From Pseudomonadota bacterium (GTDB taxonomy: Bacteria > Pseudomonadota > Alphaproteobacteria > Rhizobiales > Hyphomicrobiaceae), in assembly GCA_023423275.1 (NCBI GenBank), contig JAFAFW010000040.1, positions 1 to 41,389 on the forward strand: a DNA stretch of 41,389 nucleotides, in the 5' to 3' direction. Position 1 is the first letter of the stretch; each line of letters begins with the position of its first letter. Both the position numbers and the translations under genes were made by a program. Of this stretch, positions 8,603-16,940 are shown piece after piece. Below the pieces are notes generated by a model that ran no database searches, was not told the origin of the DNA, and saw only the letters and a program-made list of their open reading frames with translations.

Positions 8603-9145
8603 TCAGTCCTCGCACGGTACTGAAATCGTCAGTCCTACGTTTGCGAAATAGCGTTTGCACTCCAGCTTGGTGACCACATTTTCCGGCTTCGGCGAACTAT
8701 CAGCACCCGCCGCCGTGTTCGCCGCCGTCTTTACATTCGCGGTGCTGCCCGTCGACGTTGCAGCCGGTGCATCCGATGTCGCCGTTGCGACCACCGTCTT
8801 GTTGGCCTCTTCCGCCTTGGTCCTGGCCTTCGCCTCGGCGACCGCTTTGGCCTTTGCTGCCGCAGCCTTCTCAGCCTTGGCCGCCGCGATTGCTTCGGCC
8901 TTCGCCTTCCGCACCTTGGCGGCCTCGATGGCTTGCTGACGCTTCAGCCTGGCGATCTCCGCGCGTTCTGCCCGCTGTTGCGCACGGTAGCGACGCGCCT
9001 CGTATTCCTGGGCTTCCATGTGCCGGTGAGCAACAAAGGCGCCGATCGGGAAACCAAATCCGATGCGAACCCCGGCCTCCGCCGTCGATGTCATCGCGAC
9101 GGTGGCTGCCATGATGCTCGTGGCGATGGCGATCTTCGTGTTCAT
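8603..9145 (-). CDS. Secreted Ala/Lys-rich coiled-coil protein, unknown function
   Basis: I do not recognise a family. The 180-residue product has a signal peptide (1-24, ending in AEA), a short conserved-looking segment VRIGFGFPIGAFVAHRHMEA, and then a charged helix of about 80 residues rich in Ala, Lys, Glu and Arg that should form a long coiled coil like the stalk of TolA. A Ser/Thr/Ala linker follows, then a C-terminal piece with two cysteines (LECKRYFANVGLTISVPCED) that could form a disulfide in the periplasm. AGGAGG lies 5 bases before the ATG, so translation is probably strong. A role as a periplasmic spacer or structural protein is only a guess. Confidence 0.75.
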   Translation of the reverse strand: MNTKIAIATSIMAATVAMTSTAEAGVRIGFGFPIGAFVAHRHMEAQEYEARRYRAQQRAERAEIARLKRQQAIEAAKVRKAKAEAIAAAKAEKAAAAKAKAVAEAKARTKAEEANKTVVATATSDAPAATSTGSTANVKTAANTAAGADSSPKPENVVTKLECKRYFANVGLTISVPCED

Positions 9146-9268
9146 GTCATCCTCCTACTCGTCTTTGCCGCTGGTGCCGGGTTCGATCTCTTGAGCTTGA
9201 TCTTGACGGACATCGGGATGTGCCGCTGTTCCCCTGGAGACAGGCTCGATTTTTTCCGCGAGCCCGTT

Positions 9269-10159
9269 TCAGGCCGCCGTTCCCGCCGCTTCCGCGCGGA
9301 TCTGGCGAATTTGCGCCGTCGGCAAGGCCGATGCGTTAATCGAGCACGCATCCATTCGCTCCCGGATCTCGGCTGCAAACCGGCGCGTGCGGTCCATCAC
9401 GACGTGCCGCTGACGGTCGAGCGTCACGACGTGATAACTGTCTTCCAGCACAACCATCTCGACACGACCGGCGAGCCGCTTTTGGAGATGGAACGCGTTG
9501 GAAATGCTCGCCCGGTCATCCTCACGCGGATGAAGCAGCAAGACCGGCTGGTTGATCCGCCGCAGCTCCGCGTTAACCGTTTGCGCCAGCCAGCGCAGTT
9601 CCAGCATCGAGCGTCCCGGCGTGCTGAGTTGCCCGGCCTGAGAGCTGTCACCGCTATTGAGCGCTGCGGTCACAAGGCCACGCACGCGCGCATCCTTGAT
9701 CCCGAACGGCTCCCGCTCGACAAAATCGATGAGATCCGCGACGCGCTTGCTCTGCACAAGCCCGAACAGCCGCGCGTACCAAGGAATGCTCCATCCATCG
9801 AGCCGCAGCGTCGGAGCAAACAAAGCCAGGCCTTGCACCCTCTGCGGACGCTGTGCGGCCAGATGCAGGGCGAGCACTGCGCCCATCGATAGACCGCCGA
9901 CGATCACGGTTTCACATTCCTCACATAATTTCTCGTGGGCTGCCTCGACGCTTGCGTACCAATCCCGCCAATTCGTCGCCTTGAGATCGTCCGCGCTTCC
10001 ACAATGTCCGGCCAGTTGAGGGCACGACACGGTATAGCCCGCACGCGCCAGTCCGATCGCGATGAAGCGCATTTCGATCGGCGTGCCACCAAGTCCGTGA
10101 ATAAGCAGAATGCCTGTGCGGCCGCCTGAAAAATGCATACTACGGTCATGAATGCTCAT
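9269..10159 (-). CDS. Alpha/beta hydrolase, carboxylesterase-like
   Basis: A cytoplasmic serine hydrolase of 296 residues, close in layout to the Est30-type carboxylesterases and the Hydrolase_4 family. The oxyanion motif HGLGG is at 21-25, the nucleophile S91 sits in GGLSMGA, the acidic residue is D214 or D215 (HPREDD), and the catalytic histidine H243 sits in DSYHVVTLD. AGGGA lies 12 bases before the ATG. No signal peptide is seen. The natural ester is unknown. It is not clearly in an operon: the next gene on the same strand is 123 bases away, and the TRAP operon upstream is divergent. The C-terminal 30 residues past the catalytic domain are Ala-rich and look non-conserved. Confidence 0.88.
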   Translation of the reverse strand: MSIHDRSMHFSGGRTGILLIHGLGGTPIEMRFIAIGLARAGYTVSCPQLAGHCGSADDLKATNWRDWYASVEAAHEKLCEECETVIVGGLSMGAVLALHLAAQRPQRVQGLALFAPTLRLDGWSIPWYARLFGLVQSKRVADLIDFVEREPFGIKDARVRGLVTAALNSGDSSQAGQLSTPGRSMLELRWLAQTVNAELRRINQPVLLLHPREDDRASISNAFHLQKRLAGRVEMVVLEDSYHVVTLDRQRHVVMDRTRRFAAEIRERMDACSINASALPTAQIRQIRAEAAGTAA

Positions 10160-10561
10160 GATCTTTGGTCCCTACGACTTCTTGCGATGGCCGTTCAGCC
10201 TGGGACGAAGCTAGCGTCAGTGGCGCGCCGCGGCTGTTCCGCTGGGAACCCTTGCGCGACATGTGTCAGCGTCCCGCGGCGCGCGCGTGCATAGCGTTGG
10301 CAAACTCATGATAGCGATTACAGAGATCTCGTTTCGCATTCGCAAAAAAGCATTTTTAAAAAGCTATCGTACAACTTTAGTATCGAAATTGGCGCAATCA
10401 CCAAAAAGAGAAGCAATTCGCGTCGCTGGCAGAATGTCGGCGCTTGTCGAATTGCCACGGCAGATGCAAACTGCGGCCACGTCTGCCGCGACGCCAAACT
10501 CTCATAATGACGGCAGACCGTACGAATGCGGGTCAGCCGCTGCCTTTTGGGAGGTTTACGC
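10160..10561. other. Intergenic region between esterase and TRAP operon 1
   Basis: About 400 bases without a convincing gene. It contains an AT-rich patch near 10335-10395 (runs of A and T) in otherwise GC-rich DNA, as expected for promoters of the two divergent units. A loose -35/-10 pair (TTGGCA, then TACAGA after 16 bases) begins near 10297. I could not identify an operator here; the palindrome found in TRAP cluster 2 is absent. Confidence 0.45.
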
Positions 10562-11698
10562 ATGGCAAAGAAGAAGACGGGTGTAACATCTTCACGGCGC
10601 ACGTTTCTTGCGGGTGCCGCGCTTACCGGTGCTGCAACAATTGCGATGCCGCAGGTTTCGCGCGCTCAAACGGTAGCCCTCAAAGTGCAGGGCTCCTGGG
10701 GGGCTCAGGACATTCTGAACGAATACGCGCAGGATTACGTTGCGCTCGTGAACAGCATGGGTGGCGGTCGCCTCAAGATCGACTACCTGAATGCCGGAGC
10801 GGTCGTTAAGCCGTTTTCCGTGCAGGATGCCGTTCATTCCGGCGTTCTCGACGGCGCGCATACCGTGCCGGCATACTGGTACGGCAAGCACCGCGCGGCG
10901 TCGCTCTTCGGCACCGGCCCGGCCTATGGCTTGAACGGCAGCCAGGTCCTGGGGTGGATCTACTACGGCGGTGGTCAAGCACTCTACGACGAGCTGGTCC
11001 AGAAGATTCTCAACCTCAATATCGTCGGTTTCTTTGCCACCGGCATGCCGACGCAGCCTCTGGGTTGGTTCAAGAAGGAACTTGCTGGACCTGAGTCCCT
11101 CAAGGGACTGAAATACCGGACCGTGGGTCTGGCCAGCAATCTTTTCCAGGCCATGGGTGCCAGCGTCGCTCAGTTGCCGGGGCCTGAAATTCTTCCGGCC
11201 ATGGAACGCGGCGTGATCGAAGCCTTCGAGTTCAACAACCCGACATCGGATCGCAGGTTCGGCGCCCAGGACGTGTCGAAGCTCTATTACATGGGCTCGT
11301 ACCATCAGGCGTCGGAATCCTTCGAGATCATGTTCAATAAGGCCAAGTTCGAGGGCCTTCCGCAGGAGCAACAAGCCATCCTGCGGCACGCAGCGAAAGC
11401 AGCAGCCGCCGACAATGAATGGAAAGGCTGGGACAGCTACTCGAAGGACCTCGAAGCGCTGGTCGAGAAGGACAAAGTCCAGATCAAACGCACCCCGACA
11501 TCGATCTTCCAAGCTCAGCTCAAGGCCTGGGATCAGGTAGAGGATGAACTCTTAAAGGATCCGAACCAGGGTCCCTTTATCAAGAAAGTTCTGGACAGTC
11601 AGAAAGCATGGGCCAAGCGCGTCGGCTTCTACTTCTTCAATAACGAAGCCGACTACAAGACGGCTTACGAACACCATTTCGGTGCACTCAAAACCTAG
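10562..11698 (+). CDS. TRAP transporter substrate-binding protein (DctP family), system 1
   Basis: The periplasmic solute receptor of a tripartite ATP-independent transporter, delivering its ligand to the DctQM membrane unit. The start at 10562 has GGGAGG 7 bases before it and opens a twin-arginine signal (SRRTFLAGAA, residues 11-20; cleavage near 36), so the protein is probably folded before export by Tat. The body matches the DctP/TakP branch: WIYYGGGQALYDEL, GLKYRTVGLASNLFQAMGA, and LPGPEILPAMERGVIEAFEFNNP. Receptors of this branch often bind 2-oxo acids or other organic acids; the actual ligand cannot be told. The companion amidase gene suggests an amide or carboxylate. Length 378 residues is usual. 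Confidence 0.92.
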   Translation: MAKKKTGVTSSRRTFLAGAALTGAATIAMPQVSRAQTVALKVQGSWGAQDILNEYAQDYVALVNSMGGGRLKIDYLNAGAVVKPFSVQDAVHSGVLDGAHTVPAYWYGKHRAASLFGTGPAYGLNGSQVLGWIYYGGGQALYDELVQKILNLNIVGFFATGMPTQPLGWFKKELAGPESLKGLKYRTVGLASNLFQAMGASVAQLPGPEILPAMERGVIEAFEFNNPTSDRRFGAQDVSKLYYMGSYHQASESFEIMFNKAKFEGLPQEQQAILRHAAKAAAADNEWKGWDSYSKDLEALVEKDKVQIKRTPTSIFQAQLKAWDQVEDELLKDPNQGPFIKKVLDSQKAWAKRVGFYFFNNEADYKTAYEHHFGALKT

Positions 11699-11717
11699 TC
11701 GGGTTTTCTCCCGTGCC

Positions 11718-11745
11718 GCCGGCTGGGCCACACACCCCAGCCGGC
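11718..11745 (+). promoter_or_regulatory. Intercistronic hairpin between dctP and dctQ, system 1
   Basis: A perfect 10-bp stem (11718-11727 with 11736-11745; core CCGGCTGGG and CCCAGCCGG) with an 8-base loop lies 19 bases after the receptor stop codon. No T-run follows. Such a structure can protect the 3' end of the receptor message or cause partial termination, giving more receptor than permease. It would be inside the dctQ frame if the earlier GTG at 11713 were used. Confidence 0.6.
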
Positions 11746-11787
11746 TCCCGCCCCTCCGGGAAAAACGCGAACTCAGCGAGTCTCTAC

Positions 11788-12396
11788 GTGATTGATCTCA
11801 CCCTCTACATCGACCGGCTCAGCGCGGCGGTGGGCAAGGCCTTTGGCTGGTGCATCATCGTGCTGACGCTCGGAACCTGCTACGAAGTTTTCATGCGCTA
11901 TATCATGCGTGCGCCAACCAGCTGGGCATTCGACATGGCCTACTGCATGTATGGCGCTCTGTTTATCATGGCGGGCGCGTACACCTTGTCCCGGAACGGT
12001 CATGTGCGCGGCGATGTCATCTACCGGCTGTTGCCGATTCGCACGCAGGCCATGATCGACCTCGTACTCTATATCCTATTCTTTTTCCCAGGATTCCTCG
12101 CGCTGCTGATCTATGGAATTCCATACGCTCGAACATCGTTCATGATGCGTGAAGTCTCGATTTACAGCCCTGCGGGCCTCCCGATCTGGCCGCTGAAGAT
12201 CCTGATCCCGATTGCAGCTTTGTCCATGCTGATCCAGGGAGTAGCCGAAGTCATTCGCTGTATCGTCTGTCTGCGGGAAGGTGCTTGGCCTCAACGATTG
12301 CATGACGTGGAAGAACTCGAATCCGCGATCCTTGCCGATGACCACGCGCGCCAACGCCTTGAACAGCAGCGCGCAACGGGGAGTGTCAGCTCGTGA
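11788..12396 (+). CDS. TRAP transporter small permease (DctQ family), system 1
   Basis: The four-helix small membrane subunit of TRAP system 1, which partners DctM. Family marks are YEVFMRYIMRAPTSWAFDMAYCMYGALFIMAGAYTLSRNGHVRGDVIYRLLP and the last helix with IWPLKILIPIAAL. The GTG at 11788 is preferred because the open frame extends upstream to a GTG at 11713, but that stretch contains the strong hairpin at 11718-11745 and codes for Pro/Gly-rich residues unlike the family start. Neither start has a good ribosome site. A charged cytoplasmic tail of about 40 residues ends the protein. The stop overlaps the dctM start by four bases (GTGA), showing translational coupling. Confidence 0.88.
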   Translation: MIDLTLYIDRLSAAVGKAFGWCIIVLTLGTCYEVFMRYIMRAPTSWAFDMAYCMYGALFIMAGAYTLSRNGHVRGDVIYRLLPIRTQAMIDLVLYILFFFPGFLALLIYGIPYARTSFMMREVSIYSPAGLPIWPLKILIPIAALSMLIQGVAEVIRCIVCLREGAWPQRLHDVEELESAILADDHARQRLEQQRATGSVSS

Positions 12397-13715
12397 CAAA
12401 CCCTGAAATCGGCATGTTGATGCTGGGATTGTTCATCTTCGTCATTCTTCTCGGCTTTCCCATCGCATTCACTCTCATCGCAATGGCTATCGGCTTCGGC
12501 CTGATGGCGATGGATACGCGCATATTCGATCTGCTCGTCACGAATACTGCGGACGTCATGCAGAACGACGTTCTCACGGCGGTACCCTTATTTCTGTTTA
12601 TGGGATACGTCGTCGAGCGATCGAATATTCTCGATCGATTATTCCATTCCATTCAGATGGCTGCGCGGAACGTGCCCGGCTCACTCGCCGTCGCCACACT
12701 CATTACCTGCGCGCTGTTTGCTACGGCAACCGGCATCGTCGGCGCCGTCGTGACCCTTATGGGTTTGCTGGCGTTTCCTGCAATGCTTCGCGCCGGATAC
12801 GATACGCGCATCGCTGCAGGTGTCGTTTGCGCAGGCGGCTGTCTGGGAATCATGATCCCGCCCAGCGTGCTTCTCATCCTCTACGGCGCGACCACCGCGA
12901 CGTCGGTCGTCAAACTTTACGCGGCTGCCTTCCTGCCAGGCTTCCTGCTGGCAAGCCTTTACATCATCTACGTGATCGCACGTGCCACCTTCAATCCAAA
13001 GCTCGCACCACGTCCCGCAGAATTCTCCGAGCCTCTACCTTTTATCCAAGTCGTCACCGCGTTGATGACATCCTTCTTCCCACTGGCAATTCTGATTCTG
13101 TCGGTCCTTGGGGCCATCCTGTTCGGCCTTGCCACCCCCTCGGAAGCCGCCGCGGTAGGCGCCGCCGGGTCTTTGATACTGGCTGCGGCTTATCGATCCT
13201 TGACGTTCGAGCGAATTAAGGAAGCCGTATATCTCACCGCACGCACATCGGCGATGGTCTGCTTTCTGTTTATCGGTTCGTGGACGTTTTCATCGGTATT
13301 TTCCTATCTCGGCGGCCATGAAGTCATCGAGCATTGGGTCAGAGCGCTGAACCTATCGCCCTTGGCATTCTTGATCATCGCTCAGGTCATCATCTTCCTG
13401 CTTGGCTGGCCGCTGGAATGGACGGAGATCATCATCATCTTCGTGCCGATTTTCCTGCCCCTGCTGAAAACATTCGGAATTGATCCGATCATCTTCGGAA
13501 TTCTGGTCGCCCTGAACATTCAGACATCCTTCAATACACCGCCGATGGCTATGGCAGCCTACTATCTCAAGGGCGTGTCGCCGCCGCATGTCCGGCTGAC
13601 ACAGATCTTCAGCGGCTCGCTGCCATTCGTCATGATGGTGTTCATCACGATGGCGCTTGTTCATATTTTCCCTGAGATCGCACTCTGGTTGCCGAACAAG
13701 CTCTACGGGAATTGA
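12393..13715 (+). CDS. TRAP transporter large permease (DctM family), system 1
   Basis: The 440-residue large membrane subunit that carries out sodium-driven import of the ligand offered by the receptor at 10562-11698. It is hydrophobic throughout, with about 12 membrane segments. Family motifs seen are GFPIAFTLIAMAIGFGLM near the start, LFLFMGYVVERSNILDRLFH, GCLGIMIPPSVLLILYG, and LATPSEAAAVGAAG. GTG is the start, overlapping the dctQ stop by four bases, with GGGGAG about 10 bases upstream. The amidase gene follows after 3 bases, which places that enzyme in the same transcript. Confidence 0.94.
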   Translation: MTNPEIGMLMLGLFIFVILLGFPIAFTLIAMAIGFGLMAMDTRIFDLLVTNTADVMQNDVLTAVPLFLFMGYVVERSNILDRLFHSIQMAARNVPGSLAVATLITCALFATATGIVGAVVTLMGLLAFPAMLRAGYDTRIAAGVVCAGGCLGIMIPPSVLLILYGATTATSVVKLYAAAFLPGFLLASLYIIYVIARATFNPKLAPRPAEFSEPLPFIQVVTALMTSFFPLAILILSVLGAILFGLATPSEAAAVGAAGSLILAAAYRSLTFERIKEAVYLTARTSAMVCFLFIGSWTFSSVFSYLGGHEVIEHWVRALNLSPLAFLIIAQVIIFLLGWPLEWTEIIIIFVPIFLPLLKTFGIDPIIFGILVALNIQTSFNTPPMAMAAYYLKGVSPPHVRLTQIFSGSLPFVMMVFITMALVHIFPEIALWLPNKLYGN

Positions 13716-13718
13716 TGG

Positions 13719-15089
13719 ATGGAGCATGCCGCGCTGATTTCCCTGTCAGCGACACAAGCACGTTACGAAATTGCGCGCGGCACGCTCTCGGCAGAAGACT
13801 ACGCCACCGCATGCCTCGAGCGCATCGAAGCGCTGGAGCCCGACGTCCGTGCGTTCGCCCAACTTGATCGCGATTATGCCCTCGCGCAGGCAAGATCGCT
13901 TGATCAGCGACGGCGCAACGGTCTGCCGATGGGCCCGCTGCACGGCATTCCGGTGGCCATCAAGGACATCTTCGACACCGAGGATTATCCGACCGAGTAC
14001 GGGTCGGCATTGTTCGCAGGCCGGCGCGCTCGGCAGGATGCGGCGGCGGTGGCCCGCTTGCGTCAGGCCGGCGCCATCATCATCGGCAAGACCGTCACGA
14101 CCGAGTTTGCATATTACGCACCGGGCAAGACGCGTAATCCCCACAATCTCTCGCACACACCCGGCGGTTCATCGTCGGGTTCGGCGGCGGCCGTGGCGGC
14201 TGGCATGGTTCCCCTGGCGTTGGGTTCGCAAACCAATGGATCCGTGATCCGTCCTGCGAGCTTTTGCGGAGTATTCGGAGCCAAGCCCAGCCACGGGCTC
14301 ATTTCACGCGCAGGCGTGCTGCAGCTCTCCCGAATACTCGATCACGTCGGCGTGTTCGCGCGCACCCTGGACGACATTGCACTCCTGCTTGATGTGCTCG
14401 CCGGCCATGATCCGGAAGATCCCGATACACGGCCCGTTGCGCATGCGGACTTCACGACAGTTCTTGCCGAATCGCCTCCCCTTCCGCCCCGGTTCGCCAC
14501 CGTGCGAACTCCTGTCTGGGACACAGCCAGCCCGGAAATGCAGGCGGCATTCGCGGATATCGTCGCTCGCCTTGGTGACGCTGCGACGAATGTGGAACTA
14601 CCCGCCGCCTTCGCGGGCGCCTGGGACGCGCACCGGAAGATCATGTCAGCCGATATGGCGCATCGGCTCGGCGCCGTTGTCGACCGGGGTAACCAAGACG
14701 CATCGAGTGAAAAACTGAGAACGTTGCTCTCCGAGGGCCGGGAGGTGACAGCGGTCGACTATCTTGCCTCCTGCGACATGCCTCGACTGTTGGCCCCGGG
14801 CCTGGCTGCGATTTTCGAATATTGTGATGCGATCATTACGCCCGCGAGCGCCGGCCCGGCTCCGCAGGATCTCGGTTCAACGGGTGATCCCGCCTTCTGC
14901 ACACTCTGGACGCTTCTCGGCCTGCCCGCGCTCAATCTGCCCATTCTCCAAAGCGCCAGTGGAATGCCGATGGGGCTGCAGATTGTTGGCATGCCGCGCG
15001 ACGACGCCCGCCTGCTGCGTACGGCACGCGCTCTGCTTGATCGACTTGCGGGAAACACACACGAGCATGGGCGCAAGACGCGCGCCTAG
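13719..15089 (+). CDS. Amidase (amidase-signature family)
   Basis: A cytoplasmic amidase-signature enzyme of 456 residues that hydrolyses an amide or related C-N bond. The Ser-cisSer-Lys machinery is complete: K82 in GIPVAIKDIFDT, the Ser run 151-153 in TPGGSSSGSAAAVAAG, and the nucleophile S175 in GSQTNGSVIRPASFCGVFGAKP. It is the last gene of the TRAP 1 operon, starting 3 bases after dctM, so its substrate is plausibly the compound imported by that transporter. It resembles GatA in the motifs, but there is no GatB or GatC nearby and the context is catabolic, so a role in tRNA amidation is unlikely. The exact substrate is unknown. Confidence 0.92.
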   Translation: MEHAALISLSATQARYEIARGTLSAEDYATACLERIEALEPDVRAFAQLDRDYALAQARSLDQRRRNGLPMGPLHGIPVAIKDIFDTEDYPTEYGSALFAGRRARQDAAAVARLRQAGAIIIGKTVTTEFAYYAPGKTRNPHNLSHTPGGSSSGSAAAVAAGMVPLALGSQTNGSVIRPASFCGVFGAKPSHGLISRAGVLQLSRILDHVGVFARTLDDIALLLDVLAGHDPEDPDTRPVAHADFTTVLAESPPLPPRFATVRTPVWDTASPEMQAAFADIVARLGDAATNVELPAAFAGAWDAHRKIMSADMAHRLGAVVDRGNQDASSEKLRTLLSEGREVTAVDYLASCDMPRLLAPGLAAIFEYCDAIITPASAGPAPQDLGSTGDPAFCTLWTLLGLPALNLPILQSASGMPMGLQIVGMPRDDARLLRTARALLDRLAGNTHEHGRKTRA

Positions 15090-15098
15090 CGACGACGC

Positions 15099-15281
15099 TC
15101 AATCCTGGCGTGATCGGCGGAACAGCGGAGCAAAAGCATCCTGCCAGAACGCGAAGATCATCATCGCAATCGCGATCAGGCAAATGATCCACAGTGATAC
15201 TTCGCCGAGCTTGTTGGCAATCGCGCCGACAAAGCCCGCCATCAGAACGATGCCAATAATTGCGCTGATTGCGTCCGTCAT
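15099..15281 (-). CDS. Small two-helix membrane protein, unknown function
   Basis: A 60-residue protein with two predicted membrane helices (about 5-23 and 29-47) and a basic end (LFRRSRQD). The ATG at 15281 has GGGAGA 8 bases upstream; a much longer open frame through this start runs across the next gene and is not coding. It ends 9 bases from the amidase stop and points towards it, so the two genes are convergent. No family is recognised. The sequence composition (Ile/Met/Ala-rich helices, MIFAFWQDAF) is typical of real small membrane proteins. Confidence 0.65.
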   Translation of the reverse strand: MTDAISAIIGIVLMAGFVGAIANKLGEVSLWIICLIAIAMMIFAFWQDAFAPLFRRSRQD

Positions 15282-15404
15282 TTCGCGTCTCCCGGTCATT
15301 GCGCTCGGAATTCTAGCCCGATTGCGAATACCACGCCAATAGCCGAACATGACGAAAACGGAACTATGCGGTATTTTCCCTAAGCACGTCTGGAGGCAAA
15401 TGTC

Positions 15405-15752
15405 ATGATTGCCGTCATATTTGAAGTCTGGCCGGCGGATGGGCGTCGCGGTGAATACCTGGATCTGGCAGCAGAGCTTGTCCCGCACCTGAAGAAAATC
15501 GACGGCTTCATATCGGTGGAGCGGTTTCAGAGTATCACCGACCCTGAGAAAATGCTCTCCCTCTCCATCTGGCGCGACGAGGCCGCTGTCCAGCGTTGGA
15601 GAACTCACGCCGCTCATCGGATCACCCAAGCCAAGGGACGCGCCGGTGTCTTCGCAAACTATCGGTTGCGCGTAGCGGGTGTCTTGCGCGACTACGATAT
15701 GGCAGAGCACCGCGATCAGGTGCCGGCTGACAGTCTGACCGCGCACGCCTGA
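15405..15752 (+). CDS. Antibiotic biosynthesis monooxygenase (ABM) fold protein
   Basis: A 115-residue protein with the dimeric alpha/beta-barrel ABM fold. It shows the typical order: an N-terminal strand MIAVIFEVWP, the helix GEYLDLAAELVPHLKKIDGFISVERFQSI, the strand MLSLSIWRDEAAVQRWRTHAAHR, and a final strand FANYRLRVAGVLRDYD. Members include heme-degrading enzymes and quinol monooxygenases, but many have no known activity. GGAGG lies 9 bases before the ATG. It is a single-gene unit between minus-strand genes. Function beyond the fold cannot be stated. Confidence 0.82.
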   Translation: MIAVIFEVWPADGRRGEYLDLAAELVPHLKKIDGFISVERFQSITDPEKMLSLSIWRDEAAVQRWRTHAAHRITQAKGRAGVFANYRLRVAGVLRDYDMAEHRDQVPADSLTAHA

Positions 15753-15803
15753 GATGCGTCCCGTCTGGAGCTTCTGACTCTCGCGATGGGATCCAGATTC
15801 AAA

Positions 15804-15829
15804 AAGGGAGAAGCTTCGGCTTCTCCCTT
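15804..15829. terminator. Bidirectional terminator with UUCG tetraloop
   Basis: A perfect 11-bp stem (AAGGGAGAAGC 15804-15814, GCTTCTCCCTT 15819-15829) with a TTCG loop. On the minus strand it ends in TTTTT (complement of 15801-15805), so it is a strong terminator for the minus-strand cluster ending at 15868. It also lies 51 bases after the plus-strand ABM gene. Confidence 0.9.
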
Positions 15830-15867
15830 CCCGTTGAATCGCCCGTGACGGCAATGACGCTTGATGC

Positions 15868-16059
15868 TCAGGAACGCGGCTTGGCACCCTTCTTGCCGAC
15901 CGCCTCGGGGAAAACCCACATGGCGATCACGGCAAACACGCCGAACCCGATAACGAACCAGAACAGATGCTCATTGCCGGTCGATCGCTCCCAATAGGCG
16001 AATGCGATAGACACCGCGAGCGCGACCACCGATACAATCGCCTTTACATCGCTCGGCAT
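15868..16059 (-). CDS. Small two-helix membrane protein at the end of TRAP cluster 2
   Basis: A 63-residue protein with two membrane helices (about 5-20 and 33-51) separated by a short polar turn, and a basic C-terminus KKGAKPRS. The ATG at 16059 has GGAG 10 bases upstream. It follows the hydroxylase-type gene by 46 bases on the same strand and is followed by the strong terminator at 15804-15829, so it is the last gene of that transcription unit. No family is recognised. Confidence 0.7.
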   Translation of the reverse strand: MPSDVKAIVSVVALAVSIAFAYWERSTGNEHLFWFVIGFGVFAVIAMWVFPEAVGKKGAKPRS

Positions 16060-16105
16060 CTCATCAGCTCCACATCTGGTGCCCGGTTCGGCGAAACAGC
16101 CTGCA

Positions 16106-16876
16106 TCAATAGTTGCCCAACGGCTCCGATGCAGCCTCATCGGGACGCCTCGGCCTGCCGCGCAGCTTGGCCTTCAAATGATTTGTATCATAGCCGTTGA
16201 AGATATGACCCAGCAGCCCGCGATTGAGGTCCGACGTTCCGAACAGCCAGTCGGCAATCGGGAAGGTGAGATTCATGTTCACCTCCATCATCAGCCGCGC
16301 ATTGTGGTGCGCCGTATGATGGCGGCGCAGCGTATTGACGAACGGACAATGCCGCACGAACCAGTTTTCATCCACGTGACAGCAGAAATGCATGAACTCA
16401 TAGATCAGATACATCCCGGTCGTCACGCACATGAACAGCCAGCCAACGTTCGGCGTAAAAATGTGGCCAAGGATAATGCCAGCCGGCATCGACATGAGAA
16501 TGAAAACGACAAGGGCATAGGGCGGAAAGACCGTCACGCGCCAGTCGTGGTGATCACGGAACCGCATCTCCTCGTCGGTGAAGAACTGGTGATGATTCAG
16601 CGTATGACGCTCATAAATCGCCCTCAGCCCTTTGATCGGTATGGGACGATGCATGATGTGCTTGTGGACGAACCATTCAAAAACATTCGTGAACAGGAAG
16701 GTGATCGGAATCGTCAGCCATTCCAGCGGCCTCACATTCTCTATATGCTGGAGGTAGATGAAAAAGGCGGCTGCGCCCATGGCATAGATAATGGCGATGT
16801 GCAGATATCCATCGTACCAACCCATGATGCGTGACCGGTACTCCTGACGAAATGCCTTCTGCCGTTCCGTGACCAT
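16106..16876 (-). CDS. Fatty acid hydroxylase / sterol desaturase superfamily protein
   Basis: An integral-membrane di-iron enzyme of 256 residues that would hydroxylate or desaturate a lipid-like substrate using oxygen. The superfamily histidine boxes are present: HKHIMH (71-76), HTLNHH (91-96), HFCCH (163-167) and HHTAHH (186-191). Membrane helices lie at about 25-43, 52-70, 113-131 and 137-160. AAGGA lies 9 bases before the ATG. It starts 64 bases after the PhyH-family gene and probably shares its transcript. Two different iron oxygenases side by side beside a TRAP importer suggest oxidation of an imported or membrane-derived hydrophobic acid; that is inference. Confidence 0.88.
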   Translation of the reverse strand: MVTERQKAFRQEYRSRIMGWYDGYLHIAIIYAMGAAAFFIYLQHIENVRPLEWLTIPITFLFTNVFEWFVHKHIMHRPIPIKGLRAIYERHTLNHHQFFTDEEMRFRDHHDWRVTVFPPYALVVFILMSMPAGIILGHIFTPNVGWLFMCVTTGMYLIYEFMHFCCHVDENWFVRHCPFVNTLRRHHTAHHNARLMMEVNMNLTFPIADWLFGTSDLNRGLLGHIFNGYDTNHLKAKLRGRPRRPDEAASEPLGNY

Positions 16877-16940
16877 TGTTCATCGTCCTTCTGTCCGTGA
16901 TGCTTTCATCCAGCCACGTGGATAAGAGCGCACAGTGTCG

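Noticed and set aside
15282..15887. Extension of the 60-residue membrane protein frame to 15887
   Set aside because: It runs antisense through the ABM-fold gene and lacks protein-like character; the ATG at 15281 has a good ribosome site.
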